From: Larix kaempferi
Taxonomy: Eukaryota; Streptophyta; Pinopsida; Pinales; Pinaceae
Length of the DNA stretch: 64,000 bases
Reading direction: 5' to 3'
Assembly (NCBI GenBank): GCA_027924585.1
Contig: BSBM01000904.1
Location: forward strand, 19,553,001 to 19,617,000
The first letter of the stretch is position 1. Each line of letters begins with the position of its first letter. A program made the position numbers and the translations under genes. Below the pieces are notes generated by a model, which saw only the letters and a program-made list of their open reading frames with translations, was not told where the DNA came from and searched no databases. Below, one piece after another: positions 1-11,221 of this stretch.

Positions 1-311
1 TTTGCGCTATTGGAAAAATACCGTTCTGACTTCTGCAATCCGCAATGTGGGTTCGGAAAGTTGGAAAGTCGGGCCTACGGGAAAGTGGAAAAGCGAAAAA
101 TCTTTTGATCTAGGGCGCTGTGGATCGTCTCCCAGCTGTTGATCTGGCTCTGCTCTTCGATCCTGACCGTCCATTTTCTCTTTGGAAGTGAAAAATCAGT
201 CAATCAAATGGGTCTTCCGTAGCTGTTTTGGGCCGTTGGATCCGGACTTCTACGACTGCTTTGGGATTTTAATCAATCCTGTCTGTTCAACCTCTGTGGA
301 TTGCGGAAGTC
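1..311. other. Unassigned sequence left of Copia-0
   Basis: No coding frame, RNA gene or repeat family is recognised here. It abuts the 3' side of the reverse-strand Copia-0 relic. The junction at about 312-330 repeats an 18-base string found again at 371-388, so it looks like a repaired breakpoint and not an LTR edge. Confidence 0.4.
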
Positions 312-329
312 GGTACATACTGGAGCTTT

Positions 330-1835
330 GGTAAGGGCTTGGTTAGAATATCAACAATCTGTTGATCTGTGGGTACATACTGGAGCTTTACTTTCTCTTC
401 TAAATCCCGTCTTGAATGAAGTGATATTTTATCCCAATGTGCTTGGATATCTCATGAAGAACTGGATTCTCAGAGTTTGATACAACTCTGATTATCACAA
501 TAAATCACTGTGGGATCCAACTCTTGATAAAATAAACCTGGAAGCAACTTGTGAAGCCAGATGGCCTGCAAGTAACTAGCTGTACTTGCTACCATGTACT
601 TTTCCTTCGCTGAGCTGAGTGCCATGGAAGCTTGCTTTTGGTTGAACCAAGATATCATTGTTGATCCCAAGTTGAAGAAACACCCTGAGGTGCTTTTCAT
701 GTCTGATGCACCGCCTGCCTAATCTGAGTTTGTATACAAATGCAATTTCACCTCACTATCTCCAAGATATCTCAACCCATACTCCACACTACCCCTCAAG
801 TATTTGAGCCCATGTTTTGCTACTATCCAATGCTCCTGCCTCAACTCTATCATGAACTGACTCAAGGTGTTCACTGCAAGACATATATTTGGCCTAATGT
901 TGACCAGATACATCAAGGAACCTATGAGCTTCCTATACAATGTGGGATCCACCAAATTTGAATATGAAGTTTTTACTTTCTTCAGATTAGTGATCATAAG
1001 CGTGGTCATAGGTTTGCAGTCTTCCATCCAAAATCTCTTTAGGATATCAATTTCATACTTACCCTGCCAAAGGAAAATCTCCCCTAGTCTTTGTCGAACC
1101 TCTAACCTCAAAAAGTAATGCATCATGCCATTGTCCTTCTTTGCAAACTCAGCTACCATATTTGCCTTGCTCCCTGCAATGAGCTTCTATGAACTTGTAA
1201 GAAACATGTCATCTACACACAACACCAAAATAAGCCGATCCACCTCAAGAAATATCAAATATAAGTTGGGATCTACTTCACTTTTGGTGAATCCCATACT
1301 CTGCAAGTATCCATCGATCCGGGAATACCATGCTCGTGGTGCTTGCTTGAGTCCATACAAGGCCTTTTTAGCTTGCACAAATGGGACTCCTTCCCAATGA
1401 TTTCAAAGCCTTGAGGTTGGTCTATGTACACTTCTTCCTCAATTATCCCATTAAGGAAAGTTATCTTCATATCCATCTGATGTATCCTCCCTCCCATAAT
1501 GGAGACTAAAGACATCACCGCTCTAATGGAAGTGTATCTGGTGACTGGAACAAAAGTCTCCTCATAGTCCACTCCCTCTTTCTAGGAGAACCCTCTTGCT
1601 ACAAACCTCACTTTGTACTTCTATGATGCCATATGTTGCATGCTTGATCTTGTGGAGCTATCTCGAAGTCATTATTGATTTCCCCTCTAGTCCAAGCACA
1701 ATGTCCTAAACATCATTCTTCATGTTGTAGGTGTACTCCTCCACCATGGCATCCTTCCAAACTTGCTAGTTTGTTGCCTCTCGAAACTTGGAAGGCTCAA
1801 AATCTATGATGGTGCTTGTTGTCGCCTAATACACA
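330..1835 (-). pseudogene. Copia-0: decayed Ty1/Copia RT-RNase H fragment
   Basis: Read on the minus strand, this runs from the linker before reverse transcriptase (about 1760) through RT to the end of RNase H (about 330). Recognisable pieces are YEETFVPVTRYTSIRAV and FLNGIIEEEVYIDQPQGFE (1273-1572), KALYGLKQAPRAWY and LVLCVDDM, the CVDD form of the RT catalytic box (1187-1378), GMMHYFLRLEVRQ to LSQFMIEL (719-1159), and the RNase H strings STSGCFF and YCDNQSC (470-700). Several frame changes and stops separate the pieces, including a TAG at 1582-1584 inside the usual GFSQKEG string. No LTR, gag, protease or integrase is present. It is the most diverged of the five Copia copies and is a dead fragment. 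Confidence 0.9.
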
Positions 1836-1864
1836 CCTGGGGGGATGCGGTAGGAAACCTTCAA

Positions 1865-2480
1865 GCCGCTTGGTGTGTCCTTGGGGGCAAGTGAGAGTCA
1901 AGTGCTGTCACCTGATTACTCGACTCCTCCGTCTAGGCTTACTCCTAGCGAAGTCAAGGGGGGTGGTCTCTATGAAAAATATCTAAGGATTTTAATCTAT
2001 GAAAACAGAATAAAAACTATTCTAGGAGTTTATGTGATGAGAAAAAGTGATACAACAAGACATCATTTGCAATTGCAGTTTAAATAACACAACACATACG
2101 ATAAAGATGCATTCACGACATTTTGTAGATTAACTTAACCATAAAGAAAATAAATGACCAGTGCCGAGAAATAAATGCGAGTGCTTGATGTGTAGTGTTG
2201 TGAAAGTATTGTAAGAGGCTTGTTGGTTTATTTTAGATTTATTAATGCGTATTAAAGGAATGGGTTAATTCTTGGTTTGGCCCAAAAGAAACCTAGCCTT
2301 TTGAACTGAGTGCTATAGCAGCTTCACCAAGTGTCCAACAAGGTGAGGATGAACCTTCTTAAAGTAGCCTTCTGACTCTATGGTTTCCACTCATGCAACG
2401 TCCCGAGTTCTTAAAGCTTGGCTTGATTGGATTTTCCTATTAAGACTAAGTGCCTTACACCCTTTTCTGGTTGACCCAAC
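1865..2480 (-). repeat. Inverted, diverged copy of the 54-56 kb repeat
   Basis: The reverse complement of 1870-1975 aligns with 56015-56115. Shared strings include CCTTGGGGGCAAG, GCTGTCACCTGA / ACTGTCACCTGA and CTCCGTCTAGGCTTACTCC / CTCCGTTTAGGCTAACTCC. Further into the unit, shorter matches persist: GTGATGAGA, GACCAGTGCC and GAGTGCTTGA. This makes it a third, older and oppositely oriented copy of the unit seen at 54101-56143 and 61958-64000. It directly abuts Copia-0. It carries no convincing coding frame. Confidence 0.65.
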
Positions 2481-2721
2481 TGTTCACACTATGCTGCAGC
2501 GGTCAAGAGCATACTTTGGGCTTGGAGCGTTGGTTAATTTTATTAAGATGGTGAAGTGGATGATTAAGCTAAACTAAACAAGAGTATCTTTTCTTCACAC
2601 CAGAATGGTGGAGTACTTCGGTAAAGCAAGGGGGTAAATTTTAGGTTAAGTTTTAAGAACAATTGTAGTTTGTAGCACAAAACATGAAAATAGATAGAGT
2701 GAGAATGTGAGATATAGATGT
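2481..2721. other. Unassigned stretch before truncated Copia-B LTR
   Basis: No gene or repeat family is recognised. At about 2722 the sequence switches sharply into homology with the Copia-B LTR, so this segment replaces the missing end of that LTR. Confidence 0.4.
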
Positions 2722-3097
2722 TGAGCAATAGTACAAAACCCCAAAACAATAAGATAGACTCCAGCAACTCCTCCTCCTCCACTTGTGCGAACTTGTCTCT
2801 CTCTCACTTATGCGCAATGAGTAAGTGAGTGAATGAGTGATCAAATGAGAGAGTCACACTCTCTATTTATACTTTACTTCACTTGCCTTTTTACCCTACT
2901 GGGCCGACTTCTCCTAGGAGAGTCTAATAACTCATTAACCCCTAATTCTGGGCCGACCCCACAAGAGGAATCTAATAACCCATCAAATAATAATAATGAC
3001 TCTTCCGATCGGAGGAATATAACCTCTCCGTCGGGTGTACAATAACAATATAAAATATACAAGTGAAATACATTCCGAAGTTACAAATACATCAACA
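2722..3097 (-). repeat. Copia-B 3' LTR, truncated
   Basis: Nearly identical to 15471-15846 of the 5' LTR. It starts on the minus strand at 3097 with TGTTGATG, immediately after the polypurine tract. Homology stops at 2722, so roughly 150 bp of the R/U5 end is missing and no target duplication can be tested on this side. Confidence 0.88.
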
Positions 3098-3106
3098 CTC
3101 CCTTTT
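3098..3106 (-). promoter_or_regulatory. Copia-B polypurine tract
   Basis: The minus strand reads AAAAGGGAG directly before the LTR start TGTTGATG. It is the plus-strand priming site. Copia-A, C and D have AAGAGGGAG at the same place. Confidence 0.85.
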
Positions 3107-3220
3107 AACTAGGAAGGTATTCTCTTGACACAGTTCATCGGCACAAGTCTTCATCATTGGATCATCAAAGCTGGATCATCATCGTCACTGCTGCTGCTAT
3201 CTCGATCATCAATCTCCAAT

Positions 3221-3262
3221 CTACTCATCATAGGAAGTTCTACAGAGCCAACCCTTTTTCAT
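3221..3262 (-). CDS. Conserved 13-codon frame in Copia 3' module (copy B)
   Basis: ATG at 3262-3260 reads MKKGWLCRTSYDE then TAG. The same frame, with the same length and stop, occurs in Copia-A (10448-10489), Copia-C (36801-36842) and Copia-D (61132-61173). Differences include synonymous third-position changes in Leu, Ser and Asp codons. In this copy the frame is open upstream and could give about 73 residues; in A and D an in-frame TGA lies upstream, so only the short form is shared. It lies between pol and the polypurine tract, where no classical Copia gene sits. Function is unknown. It could be a peptide, an upstream frame for a late transcript, or an RNA element that happens to be open. 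Confidence 0.45.
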   Translation of the reverse strand: MKKGWLCRTSYDE

Positions 3263-3539
3263 GCTGGATGTAGGCCTAGCCTCCATGTAGGTCTTCACCA
3301 TCTCAGCAAGCAAGCCATCAAGTATGTACATCTCAGGACTGATTACACTACCTCTACAAAACTTGCAAGATTTCCCAGGATTGATTATATGCCATTGCAA
3401 AACCTGAAGGAGCATCCCAGGATTGATTTTATGCCTCTGCAAAACTTGTGTACCATACAGTCACCTCATCATCTTCAGATCATCTCATCGTCCACGGAGC
3501 ACAGCCCAGATGCACACAACACAACACTTACACTCACCG

Positions 3540-3745
3540 GCATGGGAGGACACACCTACCACCATTCGTGAAAGGCTCAACACTTACATCTACGCCATGG
3601 GAAGACACACCTCAACCATGCGAGAATGGCACTGCCCTTACATCTACGCCATGGGAAGACATCCCTTAACCATGTCGGAATGGCCCTAGCCCTTACATCT
3701 GCACCATGGGAGGACACACCTACCACCATGTGAGAATGGTTCGTG
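3540..3745. repeat. Copia-B 3' minisatellite
   Basis: Imperfect tandem units of about 50-60 bp built around CATGGGARGACACACCT and CTTACATCTACGCC, with at least four units. They lie between the end of pol and the conserved 3' module, in the same place as the unrelated repeats of Copia-A, C and D. Confidence 0.75.
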
Positions 3746-4010
3746 TGCATCTGCATCTTTCGGACTCATCACTTCCCCTTGGAAAGAACCTCGATCTAAA
3801 GTACACCAAGCTTCTCTTTGAAGTACTCAAACTTCACTCTGGCTAGCGGCTTGGTCAATACATCAGCTATCTGCTCATCCATCGCAACATACTGAAGCTT
3901 CACTGCTCCCATCTGCACCATATACCTGATATATGATACTTGATCTCGATGTGCTTCGACTTGTCAAGGAACACCAGGTTCTCAGACAACTTCACACAAC
4001 TCTGGTTGTC

Positions 4011-4015
4011 GCAAT
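4011..4015. repeat. Target duplication GCAAT, left of Copia-A
   Basis: GCAAT at 4011-4015 matches GCAAT at 11222-11226. The two flank Copia-A exactly at its TG and CA ends. Confidence 0.93.
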
Positions 4016-4161
4016 TGTTGATGTATATGTAACTTCGGAATGTATTTCATCCATGTATTTAATTTATATATTATTGTACTCCTATAGAGATGTGTCATTC
4101 CTCTATACGAAAGTTTCGTCATGTGTATTGACAAGTGTCGCAAGTGTGTGAACTTGCCGAT

Positions 4162-4193
4162 GGGTTATTAGACCACCATGTGTGGGGTCGGCC
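4162..4193 (+). promoter_or_regulatory. U3 repeat unit GGGTTATTAGACC...GTCGGCC (Copia-A)
   Basis: One ~32-bp unit about 80 bp upstream of the TATA box. The 3' LTR has it at 10766-10797. Copia-B has two related units (15651-15682 and 15700-15730, minus strand) and Copia-D has three (61440-61470, 61494-61525, 61538-61569). Repetition and position in U3 suggest a transcriptional control element; that is inference. Confidence 0.55.
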
Positions 4194-4270
4194 CTTATTT
4201 TATGTAATATATGGATGATGTACCTAGCTAGACAAGTCGGCCCCATAAGGTCACTGGGCAAACAGACAAG

Positions 4271-4278
4271 TATAAATA
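4271..4278 (+). promoter_or_regulatory. LTR TATA box of Copia-A
   Basis: TATAAATA sits between U3 and R. The 3' LTR carries the variant CATAAATA at 10875-10882, and Copia-C and D have TATAAATAG at equivalent places. Confidence 0.7.
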
Positions 4279-4620
4279 GAGATCAGGAGATCTCTATTTT
4301 GATCATTCGGAAACTCATTCTTCCTTCACTCAGAAAGTGGTGCACTAGTGAGGAGGAGGATCATCTGCTACTAGGAGACTATCTCTGTGTATTTTGGTTG
4401 TACTTTGGTTGAGCCATTGCTCTCTCTATCTCTGAGGAAGTTGTGGGGTTTTTCACCTTAGGGTTTTCCGCACGGAAACTCTGTGTCTCTTGTCTCTCAT
4501 GCTTTTGCTTCTTGTGATGATTGACATGCTTGATATGATTGATATGCATTGATATACTGTACATGTTATTCTCTCAGTAAAGATCCTAGAGTATTGTGAA
4601 TTAATGCTCAAAATTTAACA

Positions 4621-4632
4621 TGGTATCAGAGC
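4621..4632 (+). promoter_or_regulatory. Copia-A primer binding site (initiator Met tRNA)
   Basis: TGGTATCAGAGC directly follows the 5' LTR and is the usual complement of the plant initiator-methionine tRNA 3' end. Copia-B has the same string; Copia-D has TGGTATTAGAGC. Confidence 0.92.
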
Positions 4633-5193
4633 TAACCTGAGAAGAAGACATTGTGCAGTGACGGAAACCAAGGGTTTCTTGTTTATTGGGTTTCTGTCCA
4701 CAGATTTTGGAAAAGCAGTATAGTAGATTGACTCTACTCATCAAGGAGAATCTATCTTTCCAAATCAGAATTCAATTCTGAGCATTTTCAGATTTGGCCC
4801 TAAAAATTAGGGTTTCCACAAAAATAGGAATTTCTAGAATCTGAAGACAGCTGGAAGCTCCTTGCAAAAATCGAAGTTTAGAGCTTTGGATTGAGATTTT
4901 TGGTTGGGTAGATCTCCGAGAAACTCAAACCCTAATTCATGGTCCTCCTTAGTGAACCCGGGAAGACAAAAAGGCATTTCTGAAGGGTGAAGCTTTGCAG
5001 ATCTCAAATTCTAAATACACCAGGCTGATCAGCTCATCAAGGTGCATCTTTCTATCCTTTCAAAAAGTTGAAATTCACATTTTGAATTTTTAGGGTTTTC
5101 CGGCAAACCTTAATCCGAGACCAGATCCAGTTTTCAGCAAAACAAGTGGTAAGACCTAAATCTCTTCTATTTCCATTTGAAGTACTCTTTAAG

Positions 5194-8100
5194 ATGTCTC
5201 ACCACACCAAGCTTGAGGATAAGCTTGAAGGGGCTGATAACTTCCGAACCTGGAAGTATAGCATTGGGTTAATCCTGGAAGAAAATGAATTGGACTTCTA
5301 CATCAGCTCTGAGGTCCCTATCCTAGAGGATGAAGAGGCTAAGGTATTGCATAAGAAGAACTTGGTCAAGGCAAAGAGAATCATTGCTGATTCTATCAAA
5401 GACCATCTCATACCACATGTGTCATCTCTAAAGACACCCAAGGAGATGTTTGACTCCCTGACCAAGTTATTTGAAGGGAAGAACATAAATCAGAAGATGA
5501 CTCTACGGAATCAATTGAAAGGGGTTAAGATGTTGAATGGAGAGGCCATTCAATCTTACTTCTCCAAGGTCTCTCAGATCAAGGAACAACTTGAAGCTGT
5601 GGATGAAGTAGTGGACAATGGTGAAGTTGTTATGACCACTCTGAATGGCCTACCTAGGTCATGGGACTCCTTTATTCAAGGAATCTATGCAAGAAAGAAA
5701 TTGATCTCTTTCAGTAGGCTGTGGGAGGAATGCTCTCAAGAAGAAGCTAGGCTTGTGGTCCGACAAGAAAAGATGGGAAATGAAGATAAAGCACTCACAG
5801 CACATGCCAGGAAAGGCAAGTCCAAGAAGGAATCATCTCATAACAGGAAATTCTCTCACCACCATTCTCATAAAGATAAGAAAGATCTCAGATGCTTCAA
5901 TTGCAATGAGAAGGGAAACTTTGCTTCAGACTGTCCCAAGAAGAAGAAAGACAACAACAACAACTTCAACAAGAAGAAGAAGAACAACAAAAGAAGATAT
6001 CATGCTCATGCTGCTGAGGATGATGAACCTCCAAAGAAGAAGGCTAGAGCAGAAAGTGATGATGATGACTCATCAAGCAAAGAAGAATATGTTCTAATCT
6101 CTGCTCTCACAGGTACTATCTCTCATGGTTGTAATGATTGGTTAATTGACAGTGGGGCTTCCAAACACATGACTAAGTTTAAAGAATCTTTTGTAAACTT
6201 ATCTGAACATGAATCACCCCATAAGGTGAAACTTGGGGATGATTATCAATACCCCATCAAAGGAAGTGGTGAAGCCTCCTACAACCTAGACTCTGGAAAG
6301 TCTTTGAAGATGAAAGAAGTTCTTTATGTACCTAGGCTCAAGAAGAATCTTATCTCCATCTCTGCATTGGATGCAAAAGGCATGAGGGTTGCATTTGTAG
6401 ATGGCCAAGTCCTAATGTGGCCAAAGGGTAAAACTATTGATGATGCAGTAGTGATTGGAGATCAAGAGGGAGGTTTGTATAAATTGAAGGGACAACCAGA
6501 AAATGCCATGGTGCATGAATCCATGGAGCCAAGTGAACTTTGGCATAGAAGACTTGCTCATATGCACTATAGGGCACTTCCAATTGCAAGCAAGGCTGTA
6601 GAGGGTCTTCCTGAAATCAAGACCAAACATGAAGGTGTTTGCAAAGGATGTGCAAAAGGTAAGAACATTAAGAAGGCTTTCCCAAGCAGTGAAAGCAAGG
6701 CAAAAGGTATCTTGGAAATTATCCACTCCGATGTCATCCAGTTCTCCGAGTGGGTATGTTTACTATGTCTCTTTCATTGATGACTTCTCCAGGAAGACTT
6801 GGGTTTACTTTTTGAAGAACAGAGATGAAGTATTTGATAAGTTTAAAGAATTCAAAACCTTGATGGAGAACCAAACTGATAAGAAGATCAAAACATTCAG
6901 ATCCGACAATGGTGGAGAATTCACCTTAGGTGACTTCAAGAAACTATGTAGTGATTTAGGGATTAAGAGGGAGTTGACTGCTCCTTACAATCCACAACAA
7001 AATGGAGTTGAAGAAAGAAAGAACAGAACAATCATGGAAGCAGCAAGGGCAATGTTGCATGACCAGGATCTACCTATGCATCTATGGATAGAAGCAGCTA
7101 GGACAACTGTATATGTGCAGAACAGAACACCCCACAAGATATTGGACAACAAGACACCAGAAGAGGTCTTTTTTGGTAAGAAACCTGAAGTCAGCCATCT
7201 CAGAATATTTGGTTGTCCAGTATACACACATGTCCCAAAGGAAAAGAGGACCAAGCTAGATCCTTCATGAAAGAAGGGTATCTTTGTGGGTTACAGTGAA
7301 AGCTCGAAGGCTTACAGAATATACTTTCCAGGGTTCAAGAAGATTGATGTCAGCAGGGATGTGACATTTGATGAAAACTCAACATTCGTCAAATTAAGAA
7401 AGACACCTGTTGAAAATTATGAAGAACCTAAGGAAACTAGATTTCAAGACACCACCATGTCTGAAGCAATTCCAGATGTTGATCGTGAAATTGAAGATCC
7501 ACAACAACCTGTAGATCCACCACGTGAGGACAACTCTCACAAGAGGAAACCTGCATGGGCTAGAGAGCTCATTCAAGATGCAGAGAGATTTGGCATTCCA
7601 GAAGAAGAACACATAGCAAAGAAGAGAAACAGATCACATACCAGCTATGTTGCTTTACTCTGTGATATCATGAACAAAGAACCTTCAAGTTATGAAGAAG
7701 CAGCGGAAAAGAAAGAATGGAAGGATGCCATGGTCAAGGAATACCAATCAATAATGAAAAATGATGTTGTCCCAAGACCTTAAGGGAAGTTTGTTGTGAT
7801 TTCCAAATGGATCTACAAAATCAAGCATGCTGCAGATGGCAGCATAGAAAAGTACAAGGCAAGATTTGTAGCCTGTGGCTTCTCTCAGAAAGAGGGAATA
7901 GATTATGAAGAAACTTTTGCTCCTCTAGCTAGGTACACTTCCATCATAACAGTACTTGCCCTGGCTGCAGCAATGAAATGGAAGATACACCAGATGGATG
8001 TCAAGACTGCCTTCCTGAATGGTGTAGTTGAAGAGGAAGTATATGTGGAGCAACCACTCGGTTTTGAAACACATGACAGGGAGTCATATGTGTGCAGATT

Positions 8101-9212
8101 GAAGAAAGCCTTGTATGGTTTGAAGCAAGTTCCCAAAACTTGGTATGGTAGGATGGACAGTTTCCTATCTAGCTTGGGCTTTACCAAGAGTAAAGCGGAT
8201 TCCAACCTTTACTACAAAGTTGATGAAGGAAATCCTGTGATACTACTTCTATATGTGGATGACTTGTTTGTAACAGGAGATGACAGATTGATTGTCGATA
8301 CAAAGAGGAAGCTTGCTGCCAAGTTCGATATGAAGGACTTGGGGATGATGCACTATTTCCTAGGTATGGAGGTGTGGCAGAGTACAGATGGGATCTTCCT
8401 TGGACAAGGGAAGTATACAGTAGATATCCTGAAGAGGTTCAGGATGATGGATTGCAAGGCCATGGCCACACCTATGGCATCGAACTTGAAGCTTCTGTGT
8501 TATGCTTCATCTGAGCCGGTTGATGTCTCTATGTATCGTCAGATGATTGGGTCCTTGATGTACCTGACGAACACGAGACCAAATATTTGCTTTGCAGTGA
8601 ACACATTGAACCAGTTCCTGACGGATCCAAGGAGTGTTCACCTGGTTGCTGTAAAGCATATTCTGAGGTACCTGAAGGGTACAGTTGATTATGGGCTCAA
8701 GTATGATGCAAATCAAAAGTTTAACCTGCAGGGTTATGTTGATTCGGACTGGGCAGGCAGTGCTGCAGATAGGAAGAGCACATCTGGGTGCTCTTCAGTA
8801 TGGGATCAGGTGTGATCTCTTGGTTTAGCAGGAAGAAGTCCTGCGTAGCACTAAGTACAGCTGAGGCAGAGTATGTTGCAGCCTGTTCGGCTAGTTGTGA
8901 GGCATTATGGCTTCGGAAGCTACTGTATGAGCTATTTGATCTCCCGCTGGAGACTACTGGTATCTTTTGTGACAACCAGAGCTGTGTAAAGCTGTCTGAG
9001 AACCCGGTGTTCCACGATAGGTCAAAACACAGAGAGATCAATATCACTATATCAGGGATATGGTGCAGAGAGGAGCAGTGAAGCTCCTGTATGTTGTGAC
9101 GGACGAGCAGATTGTAGATGTGCTGACGAAACCACTAGCCAGAGTGAAGTTCGTGTGCTTCAGAGAGAGGCTTGGTGTTCTTCAGATTGATGACACTTCG
9201 AGAAACAAGTGA
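5194..9212 (+). pseudogene. Copia-A gag-pol polyprotein, broken
   Basis: The likely start is ATG 5194 (MSHHTKLEDKLEGADNF), because Copia-B and C begin at the same residues; the in-frame ATG at 5146 lies in leader sequence. Order: gag; zinc knuckle CFNCNEKGNFASDC near 5893-5935, where the usual His is Asn; aspartic protease WLIDSGASKHM near 6139; GAG-pre-integrase WHRRLAH near 6541; integrase with SDNGGEF near 6903 and NGVEERKN near 7005; RT with YVDDL near 8254; RNase H with ADRKSTSGC, STAEAEY and CDNQSC, ending at TGA 9210-9212. Breaks are a frameshift near 6735, TGA at 7268-7270, TAA at 7781-7783, a 1-nt loss near 8793 and another near 9040. The reading is confident; it encodes no intact polyprotein. 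Confidence 0.93.
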
Positions 9213-9289
9213 TGGACACATTTGCAGAAGCCATTCCAAGCATGTTGGAAGGAGGATCCTTTACATGGCTGTGGATGTAAGCACTGGAT

Positions 9290-9840
9290 GATGAGCATCA
9301 GGACGATGCTCTAGTTAATGCTCTGTATATGTATGTATGCATCATGTTGGATGCTGGATATGATCAGTTGGATCATTTATCTGTATATGTATGTATGAAT
9401 CATGTTGGATGCTGGATATGATCAATTGGATCATTTATATGTATATGTATGTATGCATCATGTTGGATGCTGGATATGATCATTTATATGTATATGCATC
9501 ATGTTGGATGCTTGGATCATGTATCTGTATTTGTATCAGGTGGATACGTTGTATGATCAGGTAGATCATGTATGTTGATGTGTATCAGGTATGATCAGGT
9601 GGATCATGTATTTGTTTATGTATTAGGTGGATACATCGTATGATCAGGTAGATCATGTATGATGATATATATTAGGCAGATACTGTGTATGCATCAGGTA
9701 GATGCATTGTATGATCAGGATGATCATGGATGACGAGCTTCAGGATGTTGCTCCAGATGACATGCAGCAGGATGTTGCATTGATGTTGATCAGGATGATC
9801 ATGTGTACATCAGGATGATGTATGGTGAGTATCAGGTTGA
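9290..9840. repeat. Copia-A 3' minisatellite block 1
   Basis: Degenerate units rich in ATCATGTTGGATGCTGG, TGATCAGTTGGATCA and GATCAGGTGGATCATG, about 60-65 bp at the start and shorter later. Copia-D has a recognisably related block at 59880-60440. No long frame is conserved. Confidence 0.8.
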
Positions 9841-9884
9841 TACTTTGTGGCCGTGGAACAGGTTGTGCAGATAAGCATATAATT

Positions 9885-10385
9885 TGTGCCCTGGGAGATT
9901 TGCAGATAGTCTTTCAAGGTTTTGCCTATGGCATGTAATTTGTGCCCTGGGATATCTGGCAAATGCTTTTTCGAGGTTTTGCTTGGGAGGACATATAATT
10001 TGTGCCCTGGGAGATTTGCAGATAGTCTTTCGAGGTTTTGCCTATGGCATGTAATATCTGGCAAATGCTCTTTCGAGGTTTTGTCATATGGCATGTAATT
10101 TGTGCCCTGGGAGATCCGATAGGTTGAGCCGTGTGCTTGTAATCAGTCCTAGGATGCTCTTTCGAGGTTTTGCCATGACCACATGTAATTTGTGCCTTGG
10201 GAGATCCGATAGGATGAGCCTTGTGCTTGTAATCAGTCCTGGGATTCTCTTTCGAGGTTTTGTGGTGGGGTCACATGTAATAAGTCCTAAAGATCTGGAC
10301 ATGATGAAAAAGGCCTTAGATGCTCTTTAGGGTTCTTGCTAGTCAAGAGACTCTTTTAAGGTTTTGTGACGCATGTAATAAGTCC
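9885..10385. repeat. Copia-A 3' minisatellite block 2
   Basis: About seven units of roughly 65-75 bp containing GGCATGTAATTTGTGCCCTG, GGGAGATTTGCAG or GGGAGATCCGATAGG, and CTTTCGAGGTTTTG. Copia-D has the related block at 60480-61070 with AAGGTTTTG in place of GAGGTTTTG. Units include hybrid and truncated forms, consistent with slippage or unequal exchange. Confidence 0.82.
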
Positions 10386-10447
10386 TAAGATTTCCACAGT
10401 ATGGCCAGTGATGATGAAGACCTGCAGGTGGTGGGCCTACATCCAGT

Positions 10448-10489
10448 ATGAAAAAGGACTGGCTCTGTAGAACTTCCTATGATGAGTAG
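10448..10489 (+). CDS. Conserved 13-codon frame in Copia 3' module (copy A)
   Basis: ATG 10448 reads MKKDWLCRTSYDE and ends at TAG 10487-10489. An in-frame TGA lies a short way upstream, so the frame cannot be longer here. It belongs to a ~200-bp module (about 10405-10619) kept in Copia-A, B, C and D, while the repeats before it differ between families. Codon differences among the four include CTC/CTC/CTT/CTG, TCC/TCC/TCT/TCC and GAT/GAT/GAC/GAC, all synonymous. No known Copia product matches it. Confidence 0.45.
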   Translation: MKKDWLCRTSYDE

Positions 10490-10610
10490 ATTCAGAGATT
10501 GGTTGAGATAGCAGCAGCAGTGACGATGATGATGTCGATGCATCGATGACGATGATCCAGAGAAGAAGACTTGTGCTAGCAGATCTGTGTCGAGAAATAC
10601 CTTCCTAGTT

Positions 10611-10619
10611 AAGAGGGAG
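10611..10619 (+). promoter_or_regulatory. Copia-A polypurine tract
   Basis: AAGAGGGAG lies directly before the 3' LTR. The upstream string ACCTTCCTAGTT is shared by all four Copia copies. Confidence 0.88.
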
Positions 10620-11221
10620 TGTTGATGTATATGTAACTTCGGAATGTATTTCATCCATGTATTTAATTTATATATTATTGTACTCCTATAGAGATGTGTC
10701 ATTCCTCTATACGGAAGTGTCGTCATGTGTATTGACAAGTGTCGCAAGTGTGTGAACTTGCCGATGGGTTATTAGACCACCATGTGTGGGGTCGGCCCTT
10801 ATTTTATGTAATATATGGATGATGTACCTATCTAGACAAGTCGGCCCCATAAGGTCACTGGGCAAATAGACAAGCATAAATAGAGGTCGGGAGATCTCTA
10901 TTTTGATCATTCGGAAACTCATTCTTCCTTCACTCAGAAAGTGGCGCACTAGTGAGGAGGATCATCTGCTACTAGGAGACTATCTCTATGTATTTTGGTT
11001 GTACTTTGGTTGAGCCATTGCTCTCTCTATCTCTGAGGAAGTTGTGGGGTTTTTCACCTTAAGGTTTTCCCCACGGAAACTTTGTGTCTCTTGTCTCTCA
11101 TGCTTTTGCTTCTTGTGATGATTGACATGCTTGATATGATTGATATGCATTGATATACTGTACATGTTATTCTCTCAGTAAAGATCCTAGAGTATTGTGA
11201 ATTAATGCTCAAAATTTAACA
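10620..11221 (+). repeat. Copia-A 3' LTR
   Basis: 602 bp, nearly identical to 4016-4620. It is followed directly by GCAAT (11222-11226), the right target duplication. Confidence 0.95.

Larger units (their letters stand above)
4016..4620 (+). repeat. Copia-A 5' LTR
   Basis: 605 bp, TGTTGATG...TTTAACA. The TATA box TATAAATA is at 4271-4278, and the U3 unit GGGTTATTAGACCACC...GTCGGCC lies at 4162-4193. It is followed at once by the primer site TGGTATCAGAGC. Confidence 0.95.
4016..11221 (+). mobile_element. Copia-A: full-length Ty1/Copia retrotransposon inside Copia-B
   Basis: This is a complete structural copy of 7206 bp. It has LTRs at 4016-4620 and 10620-11221 beginning TGTTG and ending AACA, an initiator-Met primer site at 4621-4632, gag-protease-integrase-RT-RNase H at 5194-9212, a polypurine tract at 10611-10619, and 5-bp GCAAT duplications outside. 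The LTRs differ at only a few positions plus one 3-bp indel, so the insertion is recent relative to its host Copia-B. Coding is broken by frameshifts (about 6735, 8790, 9040) and stops (7268-7270, 7781-7783). About 1.4 kb between pol and the polypurine tract holds two minisatellite blocks and the conserved 3' module. Confidence 0.95.

Noticed and set aside
9290-10385. CRISPR-like spaced repeats
   Set aside because: Units are imperfect, of variable length and without unique spacers, and the setting is a plant retrotransposon. They are minisatellites.
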